Both the position numbers and the translations under genes were made by a program. A model generated the notes under the pieces. It was not told where the DNA came from. It was given only the letters and a program-made list of their open reading frames with translations, and made no database searches. From contig JANYLR010000054.1 of NCBI GenBank assembly GCA_025363715.1, positions 34,201-98,200 of the forward strand: a stretch of 64,000 nucleotides of DNA, in the 5' to 3' direction. The first letter of the stretch is position 1, and each line of letters begins with the position of its first letter. Below are positions 25,059 through 33,882 of this stretch, one piece after another. The DNA comes from Holophagaceae bacterium (GTDB lineage Bacteria; Acidobacteriota; Holophagae; Holophagales; Holophagaceae).

Positions 25059-26438
25059 TCAGTGTGTCGAGGCCGCAGCGTTCGCCAGAATCGTGGCCAG
25101 CCGGTTGTGGCGCTCGACGAGGACCGGCAGCTCCAGGGTGGTGATGCGGCCATCGCGCACGACGACCCGGCCGTTGATGATCGAATGACGGATGCGGGGC
25201 ACCTGGCAGAACACCAGCGCGGCCACGGGATCATGCAGGGCCCCGGCCAGGCCGATGTCGTCCAGGGGCACGGTCACGAGATCGGCGGCCATTCCCACGG
25301 CGAGGGCGCCGATGTCGTTCCGGCCCAGCACCCGCGCGCCGCCCAGGGTGGCGATCTCGAGGATCTGCCGGGCCGTCATGGCCGAAGGGCCGTGGACGGG
25401 ACCGCCTGCCACCCGCTGCAGCAGCATGGCCATGCGGGCCTCCCCTAGCATATGGCCCGCATCATTCGATGCCGACCCGTCCACCCCCAGCCCCACGGCC
25501 ACTCCCGCGTCCCGCATGGCACGGATGGGCGCGATGCCCGAGGCCAGGCGCATGTTCGAGCCGGGGCAGTGGGCGACACCCGTTCCCGTACGGGCAAAGA
25601 GATCGATGCCCGCCGCGTCCAGCTTCACGCAGTGGGCGCACCACACATCGGGACCCACCCAGCCCAGCTGCTCCGCGTACTCAGCCGGCGTGCAGCCGAA
25701 CTTCTCGCGAGTGTAGGCAATGTCGTGATCGTTCTCCGCCAGGTGCGTATGCAGCGACACGCCATGCTCACGGGCGAGGAGGGCGGAATCGCGCATCAGC
25801 TCCCGGCTCACGGAAAAGGGTGAGCAGGGAGCGACCACGATGCGCCGCATGGCGAAGCGGGCCGGGTCATGCCAGCGCTCGATGAGCCGCTGGGTCTCCT
25901 TCAGGATGGCGGGCTCGCGCTCGACCACCCGGTCCGGCGGCAGGCCCCCCTGGGACTGGCCCACGCTCATGGCGCCCCGGGCCGCGTGAAAGCGCATGCC
26001 GATGGCCTCGTCCCCTTCGAGACTGTCCTCCAGCCGCACGCCGTTGGGATAGATATAGAGGTGGTCGCTGCTGGTGGTGCAGCCCGAGAGCAGCAGCTCG
26101 GCCATGGCCGTCTGCGTGGAAACGCGGACCATCTCGGGCGTCAGGTTGGCCCAGACGGGGTAGAGGCCCCGCAGCCAACTGAACAGCTCGCAATCCTGCA
26201 CGGCGGGCAGGGCCCTGGTCAGGGTCTGGAACATGTGGTGGTGAGTGTTCACGAGGCCGGGCAGGACGATCTGATTGGTGGCGTCGATGATTTCGTCGGC
26301 GATGGCAGGCAGCGCGGAACTGGGGCCCACGGCCTCGATGACGTGATCCCGGATGAACACAGCCCCGTCGGCTATCTCGCGGCGTCCGGCGTCCATGGTG
26401 ACGAGCACTCGGGCATGGCGGATCAAGAGGGTGGGCAT
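25059..26438 (-). CDS. 8-oxoguanine deaminase / TrzA-ATZ family amidohydrolase
   Basis: 459 aa; LPGLVNTHHHMFQTLTRALP, SLHTHLAENDHDIAYT, CAHCVKLD, GLGVDGSASND. Confidence 0.85.
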   Translation of the reverse strand: MPTLLIRHARVLVTMDAGRREIADGAVFIRDHVIEAVGPSSALPAIADEIIDATNQIVLPGLVNTHHHMFQTLTRALPAVQDCELFSWLRGLYPVWANLTPEMVRVSTQTAMAELLLSGCTTSSDHLYIYPNGVRLEDSLEGDEAIGMRFHAARGAMSVGQSQGGLPPDRVVEREPAILKETQRLIERWHDPARFAMRRIVVAPCSPFSVSRELMRDSALLAREHGVSLHTHLAENDHDIAYTREKFGCTPAEYAEQLGWVGPDVWCAHCVKLDAAGIDLFARTGTGVAHCPGSNMRLASGIAPIRAMRDAGVAVGLGVDGSASNDAGHMLGEARMAMLLQRVAGGPVHGPSAMTARQILEIATLGGARVLGRNDIGALAVGMAADLVTVPLDDIGLAGALHDPVAALVFCQVPRIRHSIINGRVVVRDGRITTLELPVLVERHNRLATILANAAASTH

Positions 26439-26474
26439 GCTGGGCTCCGCTGAGGGGCGTGGGGGCGTCCTGGC

Positions 26475-26822
26475 TTACTGGCAGAGCTTGCCGCCCAGCG
26501 GCCTGCCCCCCAGCAGGTGGAAGTGGAGGTGGAAGACCGTCTGGCCCGCGTCGAGGCCGCAGTTGCTGATCAGCCGCCAGCCCCCGGCCAGGTTGTCCTG
26601 GTCTGCCGCGATCCCCGCGGCCACCAGGGGAATCCGGGCCGCCGCCGCGGCCACCTCTGGCGTCATATCGGCCAATCCCGCACAGTGGGCTTTAGGGATG
26701 ATGAGCAGGTGGACCGGCGCCTGAGGGGAGATATCTTTGAAGGCGACCAGTTGATCATCTTCGTACACTAGGGCGGCAGGGATCTCCTTCCGCGCGATCT
26801 TGCAGAACAGACAATCCTTCAT
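26475..26822 (-). CDS. HIT (histidine triad) family hydrolase
   Basis: MKDCLFCKIARKEIPAALVYEDDQ...VFHLHFHLLGGRPLGG. Confidence 0.92.
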   Translation of the reverse strand: MKDCLFCKIARKEIPAALVYEDDQLVAFKDISPQAPVHLLIIPKAHCAGLADMTPEVAAAAARIPLVAAGIAADQDNLAGGWRLISNCGLDAGQTVFHLHFHLLGGRPLGGKLCQ

Positions 26823-26834
26823 CGGGGTCCTCCC

Positions 26835-27290
26835 ATGTTCCACATCATCCTGCACCAACCTGAGATTCCGCAGAATACCGGAAGCATTGGTCGCCTCTGC
26901 GTGAACAACGGGGCCAAGCTGCACCTCGTCCACCCCCTGGGCTTCGATACCTCAGACGCCCAGGTCCGTCGGGCCGGGCTGGACTACTGGGAAAAGCTCG
27001 ATCCCATCCACTACGAGAACTGGACGGATTTCATGGCCCGGAACCCGACGAAGCGCCTCTGGTTCTTCACCACCAAGGGTGGCCGGCGGCACACCCAGGT
27101 GCCCTGGGCCTGGGGCGATGGCCTGGTCTTCGGCCAGGAGACCGTGGGCCTGCCCGAAGGCATGATTGCCGCCTATCCCGATCAGACCGTGCGCATCCCC
27201 ATGGTGGGTGACCACAGCCGGAGCCTCAACCTCGCCCAGGCTGCGGCCATCGGCCTCTACGAGGCCCTGAGGCAGGCCGAGAACTGGTAG
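26835..27290 (+). CDS. trmL: tRNA (cytidine(34)-2'-O)-methyltransferase
   Basis: 151 aa SPOUT; QPEIPQNTGSIGRLCVNNGAKLHLVHPLGF; VFGQETVGLPEG; IPMVGDHSRSLNLAQAAAIGLYEALRQ. Confidence 0.92.
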   Translation: MFHIILHQPEIPQNTGSIGRLCVNNGAKLHLVHPLGFDTSDAQVRRAGLDYWEKLDPIHYENWTDFMARNPTKRLWFFTTKGGRRHTQVPWAWGDGLVFGQETVGLPEGMIAAYPDQTVRIPMVGDHSRSLNLAQAAAIGLYEALRQAENW

Positions 27291-27389
27291 GGGCGCCCCC
27301 GTTCCCAGGCGGCGGACAGGGCCCCCGGTGGGACCCGCCAGCCGAACCCGGGCTATCCTGTTCGGGCCCCCCTTCACCCGGAGCCTCCC

Positions 27390-27788
27390 ATGAGCCCAGT
27401 GCCGATCCGCGTCGTCATCGCCAAGCCCGGCCTTGATGGGCACGACCGGGGCGCCAAGGTCGTGGCCCGGGCTCTCCGGGATGCGGGCATGGAGGTGATC
27501 TACACCGGGCTGCGGCAGACCCCCCAACAGATCGTCGCCGCCGTGGTGCAGGAGGACGCCCGGGTGCTGGGCATGAGCATCCTCAGCGGCGCCCACAACC
27601 AGATTTTCCCCGAGGTACTACGGCTGCTGAAGGAGCAGGATGCAGAGGACGTGCTGGTCTTCGCGGGCGGCATCATCCCCGATGAGGATATTCCGGCGCT
27701 CAAGGCCCTCGGCATCCGGGAGATCTTCCAGCCCGGTGCGAACACGGACGACATCGTGGCCTTCATCCGCCACGCGATCCAAGACTGA
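27390..27788 (+). CDS. Stand-alone cobalamin-binding domain (methylmalonyl-CoA mutase small/C-terminal domain type)
   Basis: 132 aa; [40 protein letters not shown]12-binding DxHxxG motif. Confidence 0.92.
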   Translation: MSPVPIRVVIAKPGLDGHDRGAKVVARALRDAGMEVIYTGLRQTPQQIVAAVVQEDARVLGMSILSGAHNQIFPEVLRLLKEQDAEDVLVFAGGIIPDEDIPALKALGIREIFQPGANTDDIVAFIRHAIQD

Positions 27789-29152
27789 TGGCGAAACTTA
27801 GTTCTCATTTCGAGTGCACGGCCTGCGGTGCCCGGCAGCCCAAGGCCCTGGGCAAGTGCCCGGCCTGCGGCGCCTGGGACACCGTGCAGGAGGTGCGGGG
27901 TGCCCTGAAGCGCGACCTCCAGCGCGCCGGTTCCGCCTACGCCCAGAGCCACTATGTGGGCCCGGTGGCACTGCCGGATGTAGACGTCACGGACACCGAG
28001 CGCATCCCTACGGGCATCGTTGAACTGGATCGCGTGCTGGGCGGTGGCGTGGTGCCGGGCATGGTATCCCTCCTGGGTGGCGAGCCTGGCATCGGCAAGT
28101 CCACCCTGCTGCTGCAGTGGGCGGCCACGGCGACCGGCACGGTGCTCTACGCCAGCGGCGAGGAGAGCGAACGGCAGATCAAGCTGCGGGCCCAGCGCCT
28201 GGGCGCGGAGAACCCGGGCATCCACCTGCTGGCGGAGACCGATGTGCGCCGCATTCTCGAGGAAGCCGAGCGCATGAAGCCGGACCTGCTGCTGGTGGAC
28301 AGTATCCAAACCCTCTTCGATCCCGATTTTGAAAGCAGTGCGGGCAGCGTGAGCCAGGTCCGCGGCTGCGCTGCCATGCTCACCCGCTGGGCCAAGACCA
28401 CCGGCACGCCCCTGGTGCTAGTGGGCCACGTCACCAAGGATGGCAGCCTCGCGGGCCCCAAGGTGCTCGAACATCTGGTGGACACGGTGCTGTCTTTCGA
28501 AGGCGACCGGCACCACCACCACCGCCTGCTGCGGACCCTCAAGAACCGCTTCGGCGCGGCCTTCGAGCTGGGCGTCTTCGCCATGACCGAAAAGGGCCTG
28601 GTGCCCGCCGAAGGCAATCCCTTCTTCCTGGACGCCGAGCCCAGGCCCGGCTGCGCCGCCACCGTGGTGCTCAGCGGCACTCGGCCCATGGTGGTGGAGA
28701 TCCAGGCCCTGGTGGCCTCCGCGGGCCTTGGCATCCCCCGCCGCACGGCCCTGGGCATCGACGGGCCGCGGCTGGCCATGCTTTGCGCCGTGGCGGAACG
28801 GCGCGGCGGCGTGCAGCTCCACGACCGCGACATCTATCTGAATGTGGCCGGCGGCCTGGAGATCGAGGACCCCGCCGCGGATCTCGCCGTCATCGCCGCC
28901 CTCTGCAGCAGCGCTGGGGGCCGCCTGCTGGCGGAGAAGTGCCTCTTCATGGGCGAGGTGGGCCTCACCGGCGAAGTGCGCCCCGTGGCCCAGCTGCCAT
29001 TGCGTCTCCAGGAGGGCGCCCGCCTGGGATTCGCCTGCGCCGCGGTGCCTCGCCTGGGCCTGGAGGGCAAGAGCCCCCTCGACCTCTTCCCCGAAACCAG
29101 CGTCGAGCGGCTGCGGAGCAAGGCCTGGCTCAAAAGCGTGGTGGAGGAGTAA
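27788..29152 (+). CDS. radA: DNA repair protein RadA
   Basis: 454 aa; zinc finger CTACGARQPKALGKCPACGAWDT; GEPGIGKSTLLLQ Walker A; KNRFG motif; Lon-like C-term. Confidence 0.95.
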   Translation: MAKLSSHFECTACGARQPKALGKCPACGAWDTVQEVRGALKRDLQRAGSAYAQSHYVGPVALPDVDVTDTERIPTGIVELDRVLGGGVVPGMVSLLGGEPGIGKSTLLLQWAATATGTVLYASGEESERQIKLRAQRLGAENPGIHLLAETDVRRILEEAERMKPDLLLVDSIQTLFDPDFESSAGSVSQVRGCAAMLTRWAKTTGTPLVLVGHVTKDGSLAGPKVLEHLVDTVLSFEGDRHHHHRLLRTLKNRFGAAFELGVFAMTEKGLVPAEGNPFFLDAEPRPGCAATVVLSGTRPMVVEIQALVASAGLGIPRRTALGIDGPRLAMLCAVAERRGGVQLHDRDIYLNVAGGLEIEDPAADLAVIAALCSSAGGRLLAEKCLFMGEVGLTGEVRPVAQLPLRLQEGARLGFACAAVPRLGLEGKSPLDLFPETSVERLRSKAWLKSVVEE

Positions 29153-29160
29153 GGCAAACC

Positions 29161-29742
29161 TTACGGGTTGAGTGGCCTGAGTACCCCATCCTTCTTCACG
29201 CCAAGCTGGATGGGGCGCAGGGGCCCCTTCTTGGGTAGGGTCACCTCCACCCAGAGTTCCTCCCCCGCTGGCCGGATGGAGGGATCGGCGATGTGCTCCG
29301 GGATGAAGAAGGCCAGGGGCTCAAGCAGCGTCACGGTCCACTGGGCCTGGGGGAGGGAACGCACTCGCTCGGGGACGAAGGCATTGCCTTCGTAGGTCTC
29401 TCTTCCCTTCCCACCAAGTGCCTCACAGCGGGCCTTCAGCCCTTCCGGGGAGGTCACAAGTTCAACCTGGACAGTGTGCCGGTCCCATAGAGGCGGCCAG
29501 GGATCCGTGGCCTTGAGATGAGTCGGGCGCGGCCTGGGAGGAGGCAGTTCGAGGCCCATGACGGGCACTTCGATCTGGAGGCGGACGTAGCGGCCCCGAA
29601 TGGGCAGGGAGGGGTCAAATGGTGCTGTCTTCACCCACAGCCGGGGCCGGGTGGCGCGATCCAGGAGGAGCTTGCCCCCCAGGCTGAGCACCAGGGCCAG
29701 GTGCAGCCCTCCCAGGAGGAGTCCCTTGCGGAAACCGTTCAC
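29161..29742 (-). CDS. GDYXXLXY-type membrane-anchored protein
   Basis: GTG start 29742 overlapping the upstream stop; MNGFRKGLLLGGLHLALVLSLGGKLLLDRATRPRLWVKTAPFDPSLPIRGRYVRLQIEV. Confidence 0.7.
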   Translation of the reverse strand: MNGFRKGLLLGGLHLALVLSLGGKLLLDRATRPRLWVKTAPFDPSLPIRGRYVRLQIEVPVMGLELPPPRPRPTHLKATDPWPPLWDRHTVQVELVTSPEGLKARCEALGGKGRETYEGNAFVPERVRSLPQAQWTVTLLEPLAFFIPEHIADPSIRPAGEELWVEVTLPKKGPLRPIQLGVKKDGVLRPLNP

Positions 29743-30866
29743 CTGGCACCTCCTTCGGCGATGCGGGCGTTGAGGTTCCGGCGCAGCCGTTCCAGCTGCC
29801 AGCCCCCGAGCAGGAAGAGGAGACCCAGGCCCATGAGCCCCAGAGAGCGCCCCAGCTTGTCCATGACGGAGGAGAAATAGAAGAAGAGCAACGTGAGGGC
29901 AAAGCCCACGATGCCCAGGTTCACCCGCTCGCGCCGGGCCTCGTGGAGGCCCCAGAACACCAGCCCCACAGAACCCAGAGCACACCAGGCGTAGAGCGGT
30001 AACTCGCGGCCGTGCATGATACCGAGCATCCAGGCCCAGAAAGCGGCTGCGAGGTTCAGCCAGGCTGCCTTGCCGCGCAACAGGAAGGCCAGGGCCAGGG
30101 GCCCCAGCAGGGCCACGCTCCAGCCCAGCGCCAGCAGGTTCGAATGACCGGCGGTATCCTGAGCGGTGGGCTGGCCCCAGGTGGTGGCGATGGCGGCAAA
30201 CACGGCGGGCAGCAGCGCAAGGCCCCCAGCCCACATGAGCGCCCTGCGAAGAAGGCTGTCCTCTCCCCCACGTCGGGCCGTGAAGTAGGTGAAGGCCAAC
30301 ATCAGGGCGCCAAAGGCCAGGATTCGTTCTTCACCGGCCCTGGAATGCCAACGGTCTGTGGCGACAATCCATTCGCCCGCCAGCCAGAATGGCGTAAGCA
30401 GAGCGGCCAACGCACCCTGCACCCAATCCCGCAGCAGGGCGTACCCGATCCAGGCCCCCAGGGCCCACAGCAGCACGCCGCCGGGCCAATGCTCCGCTAG
30501 GTTGAAGATCTGCCCGCCCAGGAAGATCCCCGCGCCCAGGGCCAGCGTGCCGAGGGCGTGAGCGGCCGTGGAGAGCTTCGGGGAACGGTCTGCAAGCAGG
30601 GCCCCGGCCAGGTGGAGAAAGACCACCTTGGAGAGCACGGTGAGAAAGCGCGCCGTGGGGGACATCCCCTCCCAGTGGGCCGCCACGAAGAGCAGCATCC
30701 CGCCCCCCACCATGAGGGCCCCGAAGGCGATGGCGAGGATGGCGGGCCAGCGCAGCCCGCGCTCCGGCGCCCGGGCGGCTTCAAAGGCCCGGATTCGGTC
30801 GATGGTGGGCCCATCGACAAGACCCGCCTCCAGCCAGGAGCCCAACAGGGAGTCCAGCGATTCCAT
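29739..30866 (-). CDS. DUF2157-type polytopic membrane protein
   Basis: MESLDSLLGSWLEAGLVDGPTIDRIRAFE...; many TM segments; paired with GDYXXLXY protein. Confidence 0.75.
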   Translation of the reverse strand: MESLDSLLGSWLEAGLVDGPTIDRIRAFEAARAPERGLRWPAILAIAFGALMVGGGMLLFVAAHWEGMSPTARFLTVLSKVVFLHLAGALLADRSPKLSTAAHALGTLALGAGIFLGGQIFNLAEHWPGGVLLWALGAWIGYALLRDWVQGALAALLTPFWLAGEWIVATDRWHSRAGEERILAFGALMLAFTYFTARRGGEDSLLRRALMWAGGLALLPAVFAAIATTWGQPTAQDTAGHSNLLALGWSVALLGPLALAFLLRGKAAWLNLAAAFWAWMLGIMHGRELPLYAWCALGSVGLVFWGLHEARRERVNLGIVGFALTLLFFYFSSVMDKLGRSLGLMGLGLLFLLGGWQLERLRRNLNARIAEGGAR

Positions 30867-31059
30867 GAACGCCTCCGATGTTGAATTTGATTGAAGACAT
30901 GACGGTACCATATTTCCACCCGACCGAACTCTTGGGCGAACCTGGTTGCGGGCCACGTCACCAAGGGCGTGGTGGAGGTGCAGGGCCATACGCTTGGCTG
31001 GTTTCTCCCCTGGATGAATTCGGCCTCCTCGGCATCCAACCAAGCATCGAGGGGAAACG

Positions 31060-31920
31060 ATGAAGGCAGGCAGGGCTGTTGCGTTCCTGGTGGCACTTCT
31101 GAGCAGCCTGTTGCCCGGGGCCGGACTGGAATCCATCCATTCCCACCTTCTGAAGCGGGACGTCCCCATCACAATCCATGTCCCCGCCGCCGCCGCGGTG
31201 GTCCGCTGGAGGTCGACCCACCCCGGAATCCCCCTGCGGCTGGTCCTCTTCCTGCCGGGCGCCTACGACGGTCCGGAGGACTTCGTCCGGGAAGGCCTGG
31301 AGGCCCACCTGGCCGAGCAGGAGACTGCCGGCACCCTCCCGCCCAGCCTCTGGGTGGCGGTGACCCACTTCCGGAGCTGGTACGCGGATCGCGCCGACGG
31401 GGGCTTCGCCTACGAGCGGTTCCTCCTAGAGGAGCTCATTCCCTTCCTGGAGGCCCAGCATCCGGGCTTCGGAGGAAGTCCTCCGGCGCGCTCGGTCACT
31501 GGGCTCAGCATGGGTGGCTTCGGGGCCCTGAACCTGGCCCGCACGGGCGCCTTCGCAAAATGCCTCGCGCTGTCCCCGGCCCTGATCGAGCCTCCCTTCC
31601 AGCAGGTGCACTGGTGGATGCGGCGGAGCCTCATCCGGACCTTCTCCCTGGATCCCGCCCTGTTCGCGCCTTGGAATCCCTGGAAACACCTTGGCGGCAC
31701 CGCGGAACTGGTCGTGGGCTGCGGCACCGAAGACAAGTACGGCCTGGTCGGCGCCTGCCGCAGCTTCGCCAGCCTCTGCAAAGAACGGGACCGGCCCCTG
31801 CGGTTGGAGCTCCGGCCCGGTGGCCATGACTGGGCCTACTGGACCCCGACTTTCAAGGTCTGGATGCCCTGGCTCCTGGGCATGGAAGGGGCCCCGGGAA
31901 GCGGCGGAAGCTGGCCTTGA
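31060..31920 (+). CDS. Secreted alpha/beta-hydrolase (putative esterase family)
   Basis: 286 aa; signal peptide; VTGLSMGGFGALNLA nucleophile elbow; GGHDWAYW. Confidence 0.8.
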   Translation: MKAGRAVAFLVALLSSLLPGAGLESIHSHLLKRDVPITIHVPAAAAVVRWRSTHPGIPLRLVLFLPGAYDGPEDFVREGLEAHLAEQETAGTLPPSLWVAVTHFRSWYADRADGGFAYERFLLEELIPFLEAQHPGFGGSPPARSVTGLSMGGFGALNLARTGAFAKCLALSPALIEPPFQQVHWWMRRSLIRTFSLDPALFAPWNPWKHLGGTAELVVGCGTEDKYGLVGACRSFASLCKERDRPLRLELRPGGHDWAYWTPTFKVWMPWLLGMEGAPGSGGSWP

Positions 31921-31945
31921 AGGCGTACAGCCCTATGCTCTACGG

Positions 31946-32944
31946 ATGACCTGGAAGCCCAACCCCCGGGAAGGGGTGGATCACCTCGACCTGCCCCTCG
32001 ATGCCCTGCAGGGATATCTGTTGTCGCGGCTGGACGGGACCCTGGACGTGCCCGCTCTGGCCACCGTGATGAACCTGGGAGAGGATCAGGTGACAGCCAT
32101 GCTGGGCCGGCTGGTGGCCATGGGGGCGGTGGATTCCGCCGTCTCATCCGCTGGGCGGGCACCCGAGCCTGAAGTCCCGGGCAGCCTCGCGATGGGGATG
32201 CCCGACCCGGAGGCCGGATTGGAGGGCGCCGAGGGGGAGAAGGAGTCCGCCGAGTCCCGAGCCCGGTCCACGACCCATCGCCAGCTCTTCGAGGAACACC
32301 TGCATGCCCGCCCCGTGGATGAGCGGGTGGCCCTGGCGCGGGCGGCGGCCGAGCCCGAGCTGAGCGCCTGCTGCTTCGATCCCACGGCGGAGGTGGTCCG
32401 CGCCGTGTTGGAGAATCCCAGGATGGGCACGCTCCACGCCCGCCTCATCGCCACCCACCACCGCACCTCCGCGGGCCTGGACGCCCTGGGCGCCCGCACG
32501 GCCTTCACCAGCGACGACGGCGTGCGTCGCGCCTTGCTGCAAAACCCCATCCTGCCTCCCGCCCTCTTCCGGCGGCTGTGGGCCCCGAAGCGCCTGCTGG
32601 ACCAGTACCTGGTCGCCAGCTCCCACGAATCGCCCGAGCAGACCCGCGCCATGGCCCGGGACCTCCTGCGCAGCAGCTTCAATCAGCGCACGGGCGAGGA
32701 GCGCGTGGAGCTCATCCTCACCACCGAGGGGCGCTGCCTGGCCAGCCTCGCGGGGCTCACCCTCGATAGCCACGCCACCGCGCTCATGTGCCGCCGCACC
32801 TACATCTCCACCCTCCTCATCCAGAACATCGCCCGCTGGGGCGCCGCCCCACCCCCGCTTATCGCCCACCTGAGAAGGCAGGACGTGGTCAAGCGCAATC
32901 CCGTCCTACGCCAGCTTCTCGAGCGGCACCCGAACGCTTCCTGA
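31946..32944 (+). CDS. Conserved hypothetical, helical-repeat-like protein
   Basis: 332 aa from ATG 31946 MTWKPNPREGVDHLDLPLDALQGYLLSRLDGTLDV...; alpha-helical C-terminal half. Confidence 0.65.
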   Translation: MTWKPNPREGVDHLDLPLDALQGYLLSRLDGTLDVPALATVMNLGEDQVTAMLGRLVAMGAVDSAVSSAGRAPEPEVPGSLAMGMPDPEAGLEGAEGEKESAESRARSTTHRQLFEEHLHARPVDERVALARAAAEPELSACCFDPTAEVVRAVLENPRMGTLHARLIATHHRTSAGLDALGARTAFTSDDGVRRALLQNPILPPALFRRLWAPKRLLDQYLVASSHESPEQTRAMARDLLRSSFNQRTGEERVELILTTEGRCLASLAGLTLDSHATALMCRRTYISTLLIQNIARWGAAPPPLIAHLRRQDVVKRNPVLRQLLERHPNAS

Positions 32945-32948
32945 ACCG

Positions 32949-33015
32949 CGGCCCCGAGGGCGGGCGTGGGTCGAAGAATTCCGGCGGCGTCTTTCGGAGG
33001 ACGCCCTCGGGGCCG
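32949..33015 (+). terminator. Long inverted repeat / terminator-like structure
   Basis: 14-bp perfect arms cggccccgagggcg (32949-32962) / cgccctcggggccg (33002-33015); inner alternative hairpin ggcgtc...gacgcc (32986-33005). Confidence 0.6.
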
Positions 33016-33054
33016 GGCCTCTAGGATGAAGGCCTGATCGGAAGGGGGGAACAA

Positions 33055-33879
33055 ATGGCAGGATCTGGTGAGCACGACTACGTTCTCGGAACGCACCGGG
33101 AAGAGATCGAGCGGCTGGGGCTCCAGCATCGCGTGTGGCGGCCGCATATGCTGGAATGCTGGCGCCGCGCCGGAATCACCGCTGGCTCGAAGGTGCTTGA
33201 TGTGGGCGCCGGTCCAGGCTATGCCACGGTAGATCTGGCGGAAATCGTGGGGTCCGCTGGCGAGGTCCACGCTGTGGAGCGGTCCGGGAATTTCGTCCGA
33301 TATGCTCGGGAGGCCTGCGCCGCCCGTGGGCTGTCAAACGTGCGCTTCCACGAGCAGGACCTCATGGCAGGACCTCTGGACACGACCGGCATGGATGCCA
33401 CCTGGTGCCGCTGGGTGGCCTCCTTCGTATCGGACCCGGCGAAGCTGGTGGCCACCATTGCCCAGGCCCTGAGACCCGGCGGCGTGGCCATCTTCCACGA
33501 GTACCTGGACTACCGGACCTGGCGGCTGGCACCACCCTGCCCGCCCCTGGAATCCTTCGTATCGGAAGTCATGGCCAGCTGGCGCGCCTCCGGGGGTGAG
33601 CCGGATGTAGCGCTGTCGCTGCCCACGCTGCTCGAGGCGGCAGGCCTCACCGTGAAGCATCTGGAGCCGAAGGTCTTCGTCATTCCGCCCGGTGACTTCA
33701 TCTGGAAGTGGCCCTCGGCCTTCGAGGAAACCAACCTCCAGCGTCTGCTGGAACTGGGCCGCGTAGACGAGGCCTGGGCCAGGTCCGTGCGCGAGGCCCT
33801 CCAGGAGGCATCAGCCTGCCCGAAGGTCCTGATGATCACGCCGATGATCCTGGAGATCGTGGCCGAACGGCGGGTCTAG
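33055..33879 (+). CDS. Class I SAM-dependent methyltransferase
   Basis: 274 aa; VLDVGAGPGYATVDLAEIVG motif I. Confidence 0.9.
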   Translation: MAGSGEHDYVLGTHREEIERLGLQHRVWRPHMLECWRRAGITAGSKVLDVGAGPGYATVDLAEIVGSAGEVHAVERSGNFVRYAREACAARGLSNVRFHEQDLMAGPLDTTGMDATWCRWVASFVSDPAKLVATIAQALRPGGVAIFHEYLDYRTWRLAPPCPPLESFVSEVMASWRASGGEPDVALSLPTLLEAAGLTVKHLEPKVFVIPPGDFIWKWPSAFEETNLQRLLELGRVDEAWARSVREALQEASACPKVLMITPMILEIVAERRV

Positions 33880-33882
33880 AGC

